NCBI RefSeq assembly: GCF_900961225.1
Contig: NZ_CAAHFN010000054.1
Location: 334,821-398,820 of the forward strand
Length of the DNA: 64,000 bases
Reading direction: 5' to 3'
Source: Modicisalibacter radicis
GTDB taxonomy: Bacteria > Pseudomonadota > Gammaproteobacteria > Pseudomonadales > Halomonadaceae
The position numbers and the translations under genes were made by a program. The notes under the pieces are model-generated. The model saw only the letters and a list, made by a program, of their open reading frames with translations. It was not told the origin of the DNA and did no database searches. Positions 31,415 through 39,844 of the stretch are shown in pieces. Within the stretch, counting starts at the first letter, position 1. Every line of letters begins with the position of its first letter.

Positions 31415-32005
31415 TCAGGCCAGTTCACCAAACCAGTTCCGGATCCGGTGTTGATGCCAGCGCCGCGAAAAGCGGCCGGTATTCACACTGGCGGGTATCA
31501 ACACGGCACTTTGTTGTCGTGGCACGATAGCGAAGCGCCGATACACGCCCAGCGGGTATTTCTCATTGCCGTAAATCGCCACGGCCCGGATTTCCACCGA
31601 CTCGACGCTGCGCCAGCTATCGAATGAGTGACCGTGCTCCGCGAGGGTATGACGGATCAGCGCGTCAAAACCCGAGAACCGATAGAAGTGCCTCGGCGGG
31701 ACCGGCCCCTGGAAACTGAAGTGGCTCTCCTCGTCGCCCTGTTGTTCGGGAGCGAGATCGGTGACTTCACTGGACAGCCACCGCCCGTCTTTCTCCAGCG
31801 CGCAGAACACCGCCGAGAGATAGACCGCCTCGTAGCTCATGTTGCTGATCAGACAGGGTGCCTCGATGTCGGCGCTGTAAGCCCGGTTGATGATCAACCG
31901 TGGCCGCCGCTGGCGGCGAAAGACCCGGAACGCCTGGACGCCCAGGAACAGCAGGACAACGTTGGTGGCCAATGCCGTGGCCATATTGAGGATCTCGATC
32001 ATCAT
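31415..32005 (-). CDS. Hypothetical membrane-anchored protein
   Basis: A 196-residue protein with one N-terminal membrane helix (about residues 5-28, ALATNVVLLFLGVQAFRVF) followed by a basic stretch FRRQRRPRL and a soluble domain with short hydrophobic strands (PCLISNMSYEAVYLSAVFCALEKDGRWLS). The C-terminus is basic (RFSRRWHQHRIRNWFGELA). I recognise no family. The beta-rich soluble part would face the cytoplasm by the positive-inside rule. It reads toward the Crp/Fnr gene. Confidence 0.6.
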   Translation of the reverse strand: MMIEILNMATALATNVVLLFLGVQAFRVFRRQRRPRLIINRAYSADIEAPCLISNMSYEAVYLSAVFCALEKDGRWLSSEVTDLAPEQQGDEESHFSFQGPVPPRHFYRFSGFDALIRHTLAEHGHSFDSWRSVESVEIRAVAIYGNEKYPLGVYRRFAIVPRQQSAVLIPASVNTGRFSRRWHQHRIRNWFGELA

Positions 32006-32078
32006 CTACCCCTGGATCGATCCGCCGCCCGATGGCGGCGAGTTGCGAGACTGAACCCATGACTGCGCCTGCGCTGGA

Positions 32079-32256
32079 AAAGTAAAAGCCCGGCCTGCAA
32101 AAGCAGGCCGGGCTTCAACCAGCGATGGGTATCCTTATCGCGCCAAGCGGATATCCTATCCGCACATCCATGGTACCCGCCGAGCTTTCCATGCTCGTTC
32201 TTCCTTGCAAGCGATCCTTGCTCTGCATCGACACCACAGTGTCACGTCTTGGCGGC
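32079..32256 (-). ncRNA. CsrB/RsmZ-like sRNA (CsrA-titrating), copy A
   Basis: On the minus strand this approximately 178-nt RNA has repeated hairpins with GGA in or beside the loop: GCAAG-GATCG-CTTGC, GAGC-ATGGAAA-GCTC, GCGGAT-AGGAT-ATCCGC and GCGATAAGGATACCCATCGC, plus AAGGAAG and CCATGGATG. About seven GGA motifs occur. It ends in a 13-bp GC-rich terminator stem (32086-32115) followed by a T-rich tail. This is the layout of CsrB/CsrC/RsmX/Y/Z RNAs, which bind and titrate the translational regulator CsrA/RsmA. The 5' end is inferred from an extended -10 (TG-C-GTTAAG, plus positions 32263-32271). No GacA box is obvious. Confidence 0.78.
32086..32115 (-). terminator. Rho-independent terminator of sRNA A
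   Basis: AAGCCCGGCCTGC and GCAGGCCGGGCTT pair as a 13-bp stem around an AAAA loop (TTTT on the minus strand). On the minus strand it is followed by TTACTTTT. It ends the CsrB-like RNA. Confidence 0.85.
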
Positions 32257-32263
32257 GCAAAAC

Positions 32264-32557
32264 TTAACGCACGTTATCGAACTGGGAATTTAGCAAACGA
32301 ACGGCCCGCACTGCCGACGCTGAAAGGGCCGTGTCCGGGTAACGAGTAGCAGAGTCCGGAGCGTGGCCTGCCCGCTCTCGGGCAGCGCCTCGCGCTCGGG
32401 TTTCGAGGGCAGCATCGGCGTGGTCGCGCTGGACGACCTGGATGCACAAGCGGCCGCCAGCGCGGTGAAGGCATGCGCGCACCAACTCGCCGACCTGTTG
32501 GTATGAGCCGTCAGCGCCGCTGACGACGACCCACCGCGTCACGCTTGACGCCGTCAT
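32264..32557 (-). CDS. Possible small protein divergent from hmgA
   Basis: A 97-residue reading frame starting at ATG 32557 with AGGAG 7 bases upstream. The sequence (MTASSVTRWVVVSGADGSYQQVGELVRA) is soluble and has no recognised domain. It is divergent from hmgA, and its stop codon lies inside the predicted -10 region of the CsrB-like sRNA. The good ribosome-binding site argues for it, but the composition is not convincing. Confidence 0.35.
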   Translation of the reverse strand: MTASSVTRWVVVSGADGSYQQVGELVRACLHRAGGRLCIQVVQRDHADAALETRARGAARERAGHAPDSATRYPDTALSASAVRAVRLLNSQFDNVR

Positions 32558-32647
32558 TGGCAAGCTCCTAGCATCACTATGAAGTTTCAAATGAAACTAA
32601 ATGATGGCGTGGTCGTGTCTTGCCCGTGTCGATGACGAGGAATGCTC

Positions 32648-33955
32648 ATGAACAACAAACCGGAATACTTAAGCGGGTTCCGCAACCATCATGCCAGCGA
32701 GGCCCTGCCCGGGGCGCTGCCGGAGGGCCAGAACTCGCCCCAGCGCTGCCCCTACGGGCTGTATGCCGAACAACTCACCGGCTCGGCGTTCACCGCACCG
32801 CGCAGTCACAACCTGCGCAGCTGGTTGTATCGCATCCGCCCCTCGGTGGCGCAGAGCGCCTATCGTCCGCTCGAGGCGGGTCAATGGGACACGGCACCAC
32901 CGCGCGAGCCGGCCGCCGATCCCAACCAGATGCGCTGGGATCCACGCCCGTTGCCCGATGCGCCCACCGACTTCATCGACGGGCTGATGACGATCGCCGT
33001 CAATGGCGACGCCACGGCACAGGCCGGCTGCGGCGTGCACGTCTACGCCTTCAACCGCGACATGACCGAGCGCTTCTGCTACGACGCCGACGGCGAGCTG
33101 CTGATCGTGCCCCAGCAGGGCACCCTCTCCCTGCGGACCGAGCTGGGCGTGCTGGAGGTGGATTCGGGTGAGATCGCCGTCATCCCGCGCGGGATCAAGT
33201 TCCAGGTCCGGCTCGCCGGCGGTGCCGATGCGGCCCGCGGTTATGTCTGCGAGAACTACGCCAGCCCCTTCGAGCTGCCCGGCCTGGGGCCGATCGGCGC
33301 CAACGGGCTGGCCAACCCGCGTGACTTCCTGAGCCCGGTGGCCCGCTACGAGGACGTGACCGGCGAGTTCGAGCTCATCGCCAAGTTCTCGGGCCGGCTG
33401 TGGGCAACCCGGCTCGACCATTCGCCGCTGGACGTGGTGGCCTGGCACGGCAATTACGCGCCCTACAAGTACGACCTGGCGCGCTTCAACACCATCAACA
33501 CGGTCAGCTTCGACCATCCCGATCCGTCGATCTTCACCGTGCTGACCTCGGCCTCCGACACGCCGGGAATGGCCAACATCGACTTCGTGATCTTCCCGCC
33601 GCGCTGGATGGTCGCCGAGCACACCTTCCGTCCGCCCTATTTCCATCGCAATTTGATGAGCGAGTTCATGGGCCTGATCCACGGCGAGTACGACGCCAAG
33701 GCGGAAGGCTTCCTGCCCGGCGGGGCCAGCCTGCACAACAGCATGTCGCCCCACGGCCCCGACGCGGAGACCTTCGAGAAGGCGACGACCGCCGAGCTGG
33801 CCCCGCAGCGCCTGAGCGACACCCTGGCCTTCATGTTCGAAAGCCGCTACGTGTACCAGCCGACCCCGGCCGCCCTGGACGCCGACTTCCGCCAGCGCGA
33901 CTACGTCGATGTCTGGGCGGGGCTGCGCTCGCACTTCACCCCCGACCAGCGCTGA
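32648..33955 (+). CDS. hmgA: Homogentisate 1,2-dioxygenase
   Basis: A 435-residue dioxygenase matching HmgA across its length: [26 protein letters not shown] at the start, and the iron-binding C-terminal part [36 protein letters not shown] with the conserved His, Glu and His. It opens the ring of homogentisate, made from tyrosine and phenylalanine, to maleylacetoacetate. The start at 32648 is chosen because GAGGA lies 6 bases before it. It leads the hmgA-fahA-maiA operon. Confidence 0.97.
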   Translation: MNNKPEYLSGFRNHHASEALPGALPEGQNSPQRCPYGLYAEQLTGSAFTAPRSHNLRSWLYRIRPSVAQSAYRPLEAGQWDTAPPREPAADPNQMRWDPRPLPDAPTDFIDGLMTIAVNGDATAQAGCGVHVYAFNRDMTERFCYDADGELLIVPQQGTLSLRTELGVLEVDSGEIAVIPRGIKFQVRLAGGADAARGYVCENYASPFELPGLGPIGANGLANPRDFLSPVARYEDVTGEFELIAKFSGRLWATRLDHSPLDVVAWHGNYAPYKYDLARFNTINTVSFDHPDPSIFTVLTSASDTPGMANIDFVIFPPRWMVAEHTFRPPYFHRNLMSEFMGLIHGEYDAKAEGFLPGGASLHNSMSPHGPDAETFEKATTAELAPQRLSDTLAFMFESRYVYQPTPAALDADFRQRDYVDVWAGLRSHFTPDQR

Positions 33956-33989
33956 TGACCGATCTTCCGATTACAACAAGGACGAATCA

Positions 33990-35009
33990 ATGAAACTCGC
34001 CACACTCAACCAGGGTCGCGACGGCCAGCTGATCGTGGTCTCCCGCGACCTGACCCGCGCCGTGCGCGTGCCGCAGATCGCCGCCACCCTGCAGCAGGCC
34101 ATCGAGGCATGGGAAACCCTCGCCCCGCGCCTCGAGACGGTCTATGCCGAACTCAACGACGGCCAGGCCACCGACGCCGTCGCCCTCGACATGGCGGCGC
34201 TGCACTCGCCGCTGCCGCGGACCTACCAATGGGCCGACGGTTCGGCCTACCTGAATCACGTCCAGCTGGTACGCCAGGCGCGCGGCGCCGAGATGCCCGA
34301 GACGTTCTGGAGCGACCCGCTGATGTACCAGGGCGGCGGCGACCGTTTCCTGGCGCCGACCGCGGATATCGAGGCGGTCAGCGAGGAGCACGGCATCGAT
34401 CTGGAGGGTGAGCTCGCGGTGATCGTCGACGACGTGCCGATGGCGGTCTCGCCCGAGCGGGCCGCCGAGCACATCAAGCTCGTCATGCTGGTCAACGACG
34501 TCAGCCTGCGCGGGCTGATTCCCGGCGAGCTGGCCAAGGGCTTCGGCTTCTTCCAGTCCAAGCCGGCATCAAGCTTCTCGCCGATCGCCGTGACCCCCGA
34601 CGAGCTGGGCGACGCCTGGCGCGACGGCCGGGTCCACCTGCCGCTGACCGTGCATCTCAACGGCGAGAAATTCGGCGAGCCCGAGGCCGGCCCCGACATG
34701 ATCTTCGGCTTTCCGCAACTGGTCGCCCACGCCGCCAGGACGCGCCAGCTGGGCGCCGGGGCGATCATCGGCTCGGGCACCGTCTCCAATCCCGGCGCCG
34801 ACGGCGGCCCCGGCAAGCCCGTCGCCGATGGCGGGGTCGGCTACAGCTGCCTGGCCGAGGTACGCATGGTCGAAAAGATCCTGCATGGTGAGATCAAGAC
34901 GCCCTTCCTGCGCTTCGGCGACCGGGTGCGTATCGAGATGTTCGACCGCCAGGGCGACAGCATCTTCGGCGCCATCGACCAGCGGGTCGTCCAGCGCCCG
35001 GCGCAGTGA
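33990..35009 (+). CDS. fahA: Fumarylacetoacetate hydrolase, short bacterial form
   Basis: A 339-residue FAH-family hydrolase starting at ATG 33990 with CAAGGA upstream. It has the C-terminal FAH fold with the metal-binding EHGIDLEGELAVIVDDV, LVNDVSLRGLIPGELAKGFGFFQSKP and GSGTVSNPGADGG. It splits fumarylacetoacetate to fumarate and acetoacetate, the last step of the homogentisate route. It is shorter than the mammalian enzyme (about 420 residues), as is normal for many proteobacteria. It lies 34 bp after hmgA and 12 bp before maiA. Confidence 0.93.
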   Translation: MKLATLNQGRDGQLIVVSRDLTRAVRVPQIAATLQQAIEAWETLAPRLETVYAELNDGQATDAVALDMAALHSPLPRTYQWADGSAYLNHVQLVRQARGAEMPETFWSDPLMYQGGGDRFLAPTADIEAVSEEHGIDLEGELAVIVDDVPMAVSPERAAEHIKLVMLVNDVSLRGLIPGELAKGFGFFQSKPASSFSPIAVTPDELGDAWRDGRVHLPLTVHLNGEKFGEPEAGPDMIFGFPQLVAHAARTRQLGAGAIIGSGTVSNPGADGGPGKPVADGGVGYSCLAEVRMVEKILHGEIKTPFLRFGDRVRIEMFDRQGDSIFGAIDQRVVQRPAQ

Positions 35010-35021
35010 GCGGAGGGCCCG

Positions 35022-35663
35022 ATGAAACTCTACGGTTACTTTCGCTCCTCGGCGGCCTACCGGGTACGCATCGCGCTCAATCTCAAGGGGCTCGACTACG
35101 CCCTGGTCGCGGTCAACCTGGTCGACGGCGAACAGCACGGCGGGGACAACCTCGCCCGCAACCCCCAGGGCCTGGTGCCGACGCTCGAGACCGATAATGG
35201 CACGCTGTTGGCCCAGTCGCTGGCGATCTGCGAGTACCTCGACGAGCATCACCCCGAGCCACCGCTGCTGCCCGCGGACACCGAGGCGCGCGCCCGGGTA
35301 CGCGCACTGGCCCAGGCGATCGCCTGCGAGATCCACCCGCTCAACAACCTCAGGGTGCTCGAGTACCTGACCGGTGAGCTGGGTCTCGACGAGACCGCCA
35401 AGCATGGCTGGTACCGGCACTGGATTAGCGAGGGCTTCGAGGCGCTGGAGGCACTGCTCGCGGACTCCCCGGCCACCGGCGCGTTCTGCCACGGCGACAC
35501 GCCAACCCTGGCCGATGCCTGCCTGGTGCCGCAGGTCTTCAACGCCCGGCGCTTCGAGTGCGACCTGAGCGCCTACCCCACGCTCCGGCGCATCGCCGCG
35601 CACTGCGACACGCTGGATGCCTTCCAGCGCGCCGCCCCCGCCGCCCAGCCGGATGCCAGTTGA
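35022..35663 (+). CDS. maiA: Maleylacetoacetate isomerase (zeta-class GST)
   Basis: A 213-residue zeta-class glutathione transferase. The N-terminal thioredoxin-fold domain has YFRSSAAYRVRIALNLKGL, the SSxxxRVRIAL active-site signature, followed by NPQGLVPTLE and QSLAICEYLDE. The C-terminal helical domain has HPLNNLRVLEYL. It isomerises maleylacetoacetate to fumarylacetoacetate using glutathione. It completes the three-step operon with hmgA and fahA. Confidence 0.96.
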   Translation: MKLYGYFRSSAAYRVRIALNLKGLDYALVAVNLVDGEQHGGDNLARNPQGLVPTLETDNGTLLAQSLAICEYLDEHHPEPPLLPADTEARARVRALAQAIACEIHPLNNLRVLEYLTGELGLDETAKHGWYRHWISEGFEALEALLADSPATGAFCHGDTPTLADACLVPQVFNARRFECDLSAYPTLRRIAAHCDTLDAFQRAAPAAQPDAS

Positions 35664-35781
35664 GGTTACTGGCGGATCCTCGAAAAGGTGCTACAGGGAC
35701 GCACTCGTCCGTGCAGGACGCCTCTGAATGACGACCCTCGGGCCTGGCTTACGAGAAGTGATTTCAGGGGGAAGGTCTAAC

Positions 35782-35827
35782 TGGTGCCGGCGAGTGGATT
35801 CGAACCACCGACCTACGCATTACGAAT
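35782..35827. other. attL: 3'-end duplicate of tRNA-Thr at the left island edge
   Basis: These 46 bases are identical to 52617-52662, the 3' 46 bases of the intact tRNA-Thr gene including the CCA. After position 35827 the two copies diverge. This truncated tRNA copy marks the left end of a tRNA-integrated island, with the integrase starting 190 bp inside. Confidence 0.93.
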
Positions 35828-35954
35828 TTTTTGTTCCGTAATTTTACACTAGCCCATGGGCTTTGCTAGAGGTCTATAACCGTCTATTATTTCAGGGATT
35901 TCCCGACTCTTGAGTTTGCTGGGCATCCACGCGAATAAATCGAATTTGCTGCCA

Positions 35955-35977
35955 TTCCTATACCCGGCATATACCCA
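35955..35977. repeat. Subterminal 23-bp direct repeat, left copy
   Basis: TTCCTATACCCGGCATATACCC followed by A occurs here and again, identical and in the same orientation, at 52514-52536. Each copy lies inside the island 80-130 bp from the tRNA-derived core, where arm-type integrase or excisionase sites usually lie. Confidence 0.7.
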
Positions 35978-36018
35978 AGCGGAACCACTCACTCTTTCCC
36001 TGCCCCGGAGGCTCCGCC

Positions 36019-37374
36019 ATGCCACGTATCAACTTCACGAAGAAGGCTATTGATAGCCTTCCTATTCCGCCCGATGGCAGGCGAGCAACCTACACCGACA
36101 ACAAGGTCCAGGGGCTTGAGTTGCGGGTGACCTCCAAGGGCACCAAGACGTTCAGCTGCCAACGATGGATCAAGGCCACTGGTCGACCGGAGCGAGTGAC
36201 CTTGGGTCGCTACCCCGGGATGACCATAGAGCAGGCACGAAAGCACGCCCTCCAGGTGAGCAGTGCTATCGCTGATGGAAATAATCCCGCCGAGGTACAA
36301 CGGCAGCTCAGAGGGGAACCCACTTTCGAGGACTTGTTCGCCGACTACATGAAGCGACACTCGATACCCAGGAAGCGGACATGGAGAGAGGACCAACGCA
36401 ACTATGACCGTCACCTGGCGCCTACTCTGGGTCGCCGGAAGCTATCCAGCCTGGCCCGGAAGGATTTTGCCCAAGTGCATAGCGCGATCAGCAAAACGGC
36501 CCCGGCGCATGCCAACAAGGTTCTCGCTCTATGTTCTGTCGTTTTCAGCTGGGCGATCGGCGCGGGGGTGTGGGACGGGCAGAATCCGGCAGCCAGTATC
36601 AAGAAAAACCAAGTGAGGAGCCGGGACCGGTTTCTTCAGCATCATGAACTCCCCCGGTTCTTCCAATCTCTGGCGGCCGAACCATCCGACACCGCGCGGG
36701 ATTTCTTCTTGGCCTGTCTGCTGACCGGCGCCCGGCGCGCCAATGTGCTGGCCATGCGCTGGGACCAGCTCGACCTGGGCGAAGGAGTCTGGCGAATTCC
36801 TGACACAAAGAACGGAGAGCCTCAGCTGGTTACCCTGGCCAGCCAGTTGGTGAGCGTTCTCGAAGGGCGGTGGCAATCTGCCAGTAGCCCTTGGGTCTTC
36901 CCCGGTTCCGGCAAGACCGGGCACTACCAGGAACCTCGAAAAGGGTGGGAGCGCATCCTGGCAAGGGCACAGGCACTGGGAATCGTAAAGGCACTGGCTA
37001 CCGCCGAAGCTTGGGAGGACAGCTTGGTCAATGAAGCGGCAGAACTAGCCTTGACCCGTCCCCACCATGTTCAGCAGCGCTACACCGTCGAGATCGAACG
37101 CCATGGCCTCGATCCTGAGTCATTCGCCCTTGCCAACCTGAGAATCCATGACCTCCGCCGCACACTGGGCAGTTGGCAAGCCAGGCATGGGGCGTCCCTG
37201 GCGATCATCGGGAAGTCGCTCAACCACAAGAGCGTCCAGTCCACAGCCATATACGCTCGTCTGGATATCGACCCAGTACGAGATAGCGTGACGAGAGCGG
37301 TGGATAATCTATTGGCAGCAGGTGGGCTTTCAGAGCTGGGCGAAGTGGTCCCCTTCGACCGTAGTAGATCGTGA
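36019..37374 (+). CDS. int: P4-type tyrosine integrase
   Basis: A 451-residue tyrosine recombinase. The N-terminal domain (about residues 1-100) is the DUF4102-type arm-binding domain (FTKKAIDSLPIPPDGRRATYTD, VTLGRYPGMTIEQARKHA). The catalytic domain carries Arg in LLTGARRANVLAMRW, the His-x-x-Arg box HDLRRTLGSW and the nucleophile Tyr in STAIYARLD. It should join the island to the 3' end of tRNA-Thr. It reads inward from attL, with 190 bp between the core and its start. A second recombinase lies near the other end. Confidence 0.95.
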   Translation: MPRINFTKKAIDSLPIPPDGRRATYTDNKVQGLELRVTSKGTKTFSCQRWIKATGRPERVTLGRYPGMTIEQARKHALQVSSAIADGNNPAEVQRQLRGEPTFEDLFADYMKRHSIPRKRTWREDQRNYDRHLAPTLGRRKLSSLARKDFAQVHSAISKTAPAHANKVLALCSVVFSWAIGAGVWDGQNPAASIKKNQVRSRDRFLQHHELPRFFQSLAAEPSDTARDFFLACLLTGARRANVLAMRWDQLDLGEGVWRIPDTKNGEPQLVTLASQLVSVLEGRWQSASSPWVFPGSGKTGHYQEPRKGWERILARAQALGIVKALATAEAWEDSLVNEAAELALTRPHHVQQRYTVEIERHGLDPESFALANLRIHDLRRTLGSWQARHGASLAIIGKSLNHKSVQSTAIYARLDIDPVRDSVTRAVDNLLAAGGLSELGEVVPFDRSRS

Positions 37375-37411
37375 CTCGATGAGCTGTTTTCCGGGTCCCG
37401 TGCAAAACATC

Positions 37412-37527
37412 GTGTCCATTGTGTCTTGTGTCCTTAACATCCACAACCAACTGAATTTTATTAAAAAATCATCAGGACACAAAATTCAATAAGAGCTGAC
37501 ACAAATCGCCAAGACACAACTCGTGTC
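37412..37527. repeat. Left cluster of GTGTC/GACAC pentamers
   Basis: Seven copies of GTGTC or its complement GACAC occur in 116 bp (37412, 37421, 37428, 37476, 37498, 37513, 37523) around an AT-rich patch (TTTTATTAAAAAATCATC). A similar cluster is near the right end. This looks like protein-binding iterons, either a replication origin or recombinase sites. This fills the 305-bp gene-free stretch after the integrase. Confidence 0.6.
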
Positions 37528-37679
37528 CGGCTCCACTGGGTTGATCGGCTCTCTCCGACGCGGTGGGATACCCAGCACAAGCCTACGAGTTGCCGCGCCC
37601 TGCCCCGCTGCCTTTGGTGACCTAGCAAGGGCCGGGGAGAACACCTACACTTGTTATCTGTTATCCAGTTATCTATTAA

Positions 37680-38153
37680 ATGGGAGCCATGATGGGCACC
37701 ATGATCGATATAGACCACAGGACTCTGGCACGGCTCGCTGACGAACAGTCCATGCAGAACACCATCATCATCGGGCAGCCTGGGGGCTGGTCCGTCGAAG
37801 TCGACTTGAACGGAACTCGTGGTCGTCTGGTATCGAAGCGCGGCAGCCCTCGAATATTCGGGCGATTCGAGACGCTGGCAGGGTATCTCAAGCGAGTCGG
37901 TATCGAGCATTTCAGTGTCGACACCGAACACTATGAGCCGGCCCCTGCCCGCAAACGTCCCGATGCTGCCAGCCGCATGGCCCGCACCCACGAAGCTGCC
38001 GAACATGACGCCTGGTTTCGCCAGCGGGTGGAAGAGGCGACCGGGGAAGCCGACCAGCCCGATGCCGAGTGGGTGGACAGCGCCACGGTTATGGAGCGAG
38101 TGCGTCAGCGGATAAGGAGCAACCACGGGCAGCGGGGCAAGAATGCGCGTTAG
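37680..38153 (+). CDS. Probable antitoxin of a ParE-type toxin-antitoxin pair
   Basis: A 157-residue protein just upstream of a RelE/ParE toxin, overlapping it by 11 bp. The N-terminal part (IIIGQPGGWSVEVDLNGTRGRLVSKRG) is beta-rich; the C-terminal half is charged and helical (AASRMARTHEAAEHDAWFRQRVEEATGEAD and ATVMERVRQRIRSN), like the toxin-wrapping tails of antitoxins. It is longer than most ParD antitoxins and could be a fusion. Three nearby ATGs (37680, 37689, 37701) are possible starts. The antitoxin role is inferred from the pairing. Confidence 0.7.
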   Translation: MGAMMGTMIDIDHRTLARLADEQSMQNTIIIGQPGGWSVEVDLNGTRGRLVSKRGSPRIFGRFETLAGYLKRVGIEHFSVDTEHYEPAPARKRPDAASRMARTHEAAEHDAWFRQRVEEATGEADQPDAEWVDSATVMERVRQRIRSNHGQRGKNAR

Positions 38154-38427
38154 ATGGCTGGCTCGCGCCCTACGAGATCTTGAGGCAATCGCCGACTACA
38201 TCGCCGAGGATAATCCCGGTGCCGCGTTGCGCATGGTCGATCGAGTGGAGTCATGTACTGAGGGACTGGCGGACTCTCCCCATCGGGGACGGGCCGGCAG
38301 GGTCGATGGAACCCGAGAGCTGGTGGTAACCGGCACGCCCTACCTGGTGATCTATCGAGTCACGACCAGCACTGTGGACGTGCTACGTGTGCTTCACGGT
38401 GCGCAACAGTGGCCGCCTGTCGAATAA
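38143..38427 (+). CDS. parE: RelE/ParE-family toxin
   Basis: A 94-residue toxin of the RelE/ParE superfamily with WLARALRDLEAIADYIAEDNPGAALRMVDRVE at the N-terminus and the closing strands RELVVTGTPYLVIYRV and VDVLRVLHGAQQW. It starts within the end of the upstream antitoxin gene. Such toxins inhibit gyrase or cut mRNA. The pair probably stabilises the island. Confidence 0.9.
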   Translation: MRVRWLARALRDLEAIADYIAEDNPGAALRMVDRVESCTEGLADSPHRGRAGRVDGTRELVVTGTPYLVIYRVTTSTVDVLRVLHGAQQWPPVE

Positions 38428-38454
38428 GAGAGTGGGCATTGCCCTGAAGTGACT

Positions 38455-39522
38455 ATGACCTACCCAAGCTCGATGCGTATACATGGGACTCCCTTCTATC
38501 CTCTGACTCATGATTTAGAGGAGGTGCAGGACCACTTATCGGAATTCTTCCTTTATGAAGACTACGCCTACCTTGTCGATCAAGCGCTGTCTCTATTAGC
38601 AAGGATTCGGGATGAAGTGCTCCCGGAAACTCCTGTCAGTCCTCTCCAAGATCTGACAGGTATAAATAGACTCACTGTAAAAACGGAGGAACAAGGACTC
38701 ACCCTAGAAACGACAAAGCAGAGTGACGCTGAGCTGGAAAAGCTGCTTTTCGCCATTCACAGAAATAGCCATATCCGTCTTTTGGTTGAAGCGCGTGGGT
38801 ATGCAATTCACTCTGCCATACGAAGCCAGATCGGAGGCATTGACCATCTAGCTGATGACATTCTCGTCTATCTTTTCTCCGCGGTTAAGGCGTCACAGAC
38901 GCTTATGGAGCTCGGAAATTGGATGCATGATGTAGAGGCGGATCTATTTGAAAGGCAGGGTGCCGGGACCCTAGAAGGCGCGGGTGAGCGATTAGCCGAT
39001 ACACGAGAAAATTACCGCGAAGTTTACTCCACTCTCATCAATGAACTCAGGAGTGAAAATTTACGCGGCGAGATTGATACTGCAATTCAATCATCAATAT
39101 TCTTGAGCGAGGCAAATAATTCAAGGCTTCTCGCCTCCGTCTATCCTTCGCTCGATGAGGCACGGCGTCAGAAAGAGTCTTTTCAGTTACTCCAAGAGTC
39201 GAAGCGTGAAGCCTCCGCAAAAGGAGGAAAGAAGCTTCTCCGAGGGCACGAATGGGCATTCCACTTTTTAGCCGACAGCTTGAGCCATCTCGCTTACGAT
39301 GAATGCGGCGTAAAACGTTCTAAGCGCAGCCTGGTAATCTTGCTGATTGAAGAGATCCTCCCCAAGGAGCTCGAAAAGCAACTGAAGCGACCGAATCCTA
39401 AAGGCGCTCCAACAATACCCGCTGAAAAGACACTCTCCGGCAATGGCGCCAAGAAGCCAGGATGGCTAAAGCAGCTCGGTTACGACGAGCTACCAGAAAC
39501 CAAAGATGCCCGATCCTCATGA
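38455..39522 (+). CDS. Hypothetical 355-residue island protein
   Basis: A mostly helical, soluble, charged protein with no signal peptide or membrane helices. It has no motif I can name. ATG 38455 is taken; a GTG lies two codons earlier. The segment HEWAFHFLADSLSHLAYDECGVKRSKRSLVILLIEEIL (split here by the reader at will) is the most conserved-looking part near residue 275, and the C-terminal tail is Lys/Pro-rich. Base composition is more AT-rich than the host core genes. It follows the toxin gene and precedes the AlpA-like gene. It may be a cargo gene. I assign no function. Confidence 0.65.
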   Translation: MTYPSSMRIHGTPFYPLTHDLEEVQDHLSEFFLYEDYAYLVDQALSLLARIRDEVLPETPVSPLQDLTGINRLTVKTEEQGLTLETTKQSDAELEKLLFAIHRNSHIRLLVEARGYAIHSAIRSQIGGIDHLADDILVYLFSAVKASQTLMELGNWMHDVEADLFERQGAGTLEGAGERLADTRENYREVYSTLINELRSENLRGEIDTAIQSSIFLSEANNSRLLASVYPSLDEARRQKESFQLLQESKREASAKGGKKLLRGHEWAFHFLADSLSHLAYDECGVKRSKRSLVILLIEEILPKELEKQLKRPNPKGAPTIPAEKTLSGNGAKKPGWLKQLGYDELPETKDARSS

Positions 39523-39607
39523 CCCACCAAGTCACATGGTGGGTAACGTAAATTAGCGATTTCCGGCGAACCTCTAGGTGTCCCAAGGACATTTGGAGAG
39601 AACCGGA

Positions 39608-39844
39608 ATGAACCTTACTAGCACTCAAGCACTCCCCTCCCTGGCTGATCTGCTGACCCCTGAAGAAGCGGCTCTGCAACTCGGGGTCTCCTCTCGCACA
39701 CTCGCCACTTGGCGCAGCACCGGCCGACATGCCCTCCCTTACGTCAAGGTCGGTAGCCGTGTGCGCTATCGCCGCCAAGATCTTAATAGCTGGTTGTATT
39801 CACGCATGCACGAGCACACCGGGTGCCCGGTTGGGGGGCAATGA
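39608..39844 (+). CDS. AlpA/excisionase-like DNA-binding protein
   Basis: A 78-residue protein with a MerR/excisionase-type helix-turn-helix (LTPEEAALQLGVSSRTLATW followed by PYVKVGSRVRYRRQDLNSWL). ATG 39608 is used, with GAGAACCGGA upstream. Proteins of this kind act as excision directionality factors or activate the integrase promoter in P4-like elements. It overlaps the next gene by 4 bp. Confidence 0.85.
   Translation: MNLTSTQALPSLADLLTPEEAALQLGVSSRTLATWRSTGRHALPYVKVGSRVRYRRQDLNSWLYSRMHEHTGCPVGGQ

Noticed and set aside
32119..32230. Hairpin string first read as a tRNA or repeat cluster
   Set aside because: No cloverleaf fits; the GGA loops plus terminator on the minus strand match CsrB-type RNAs better.
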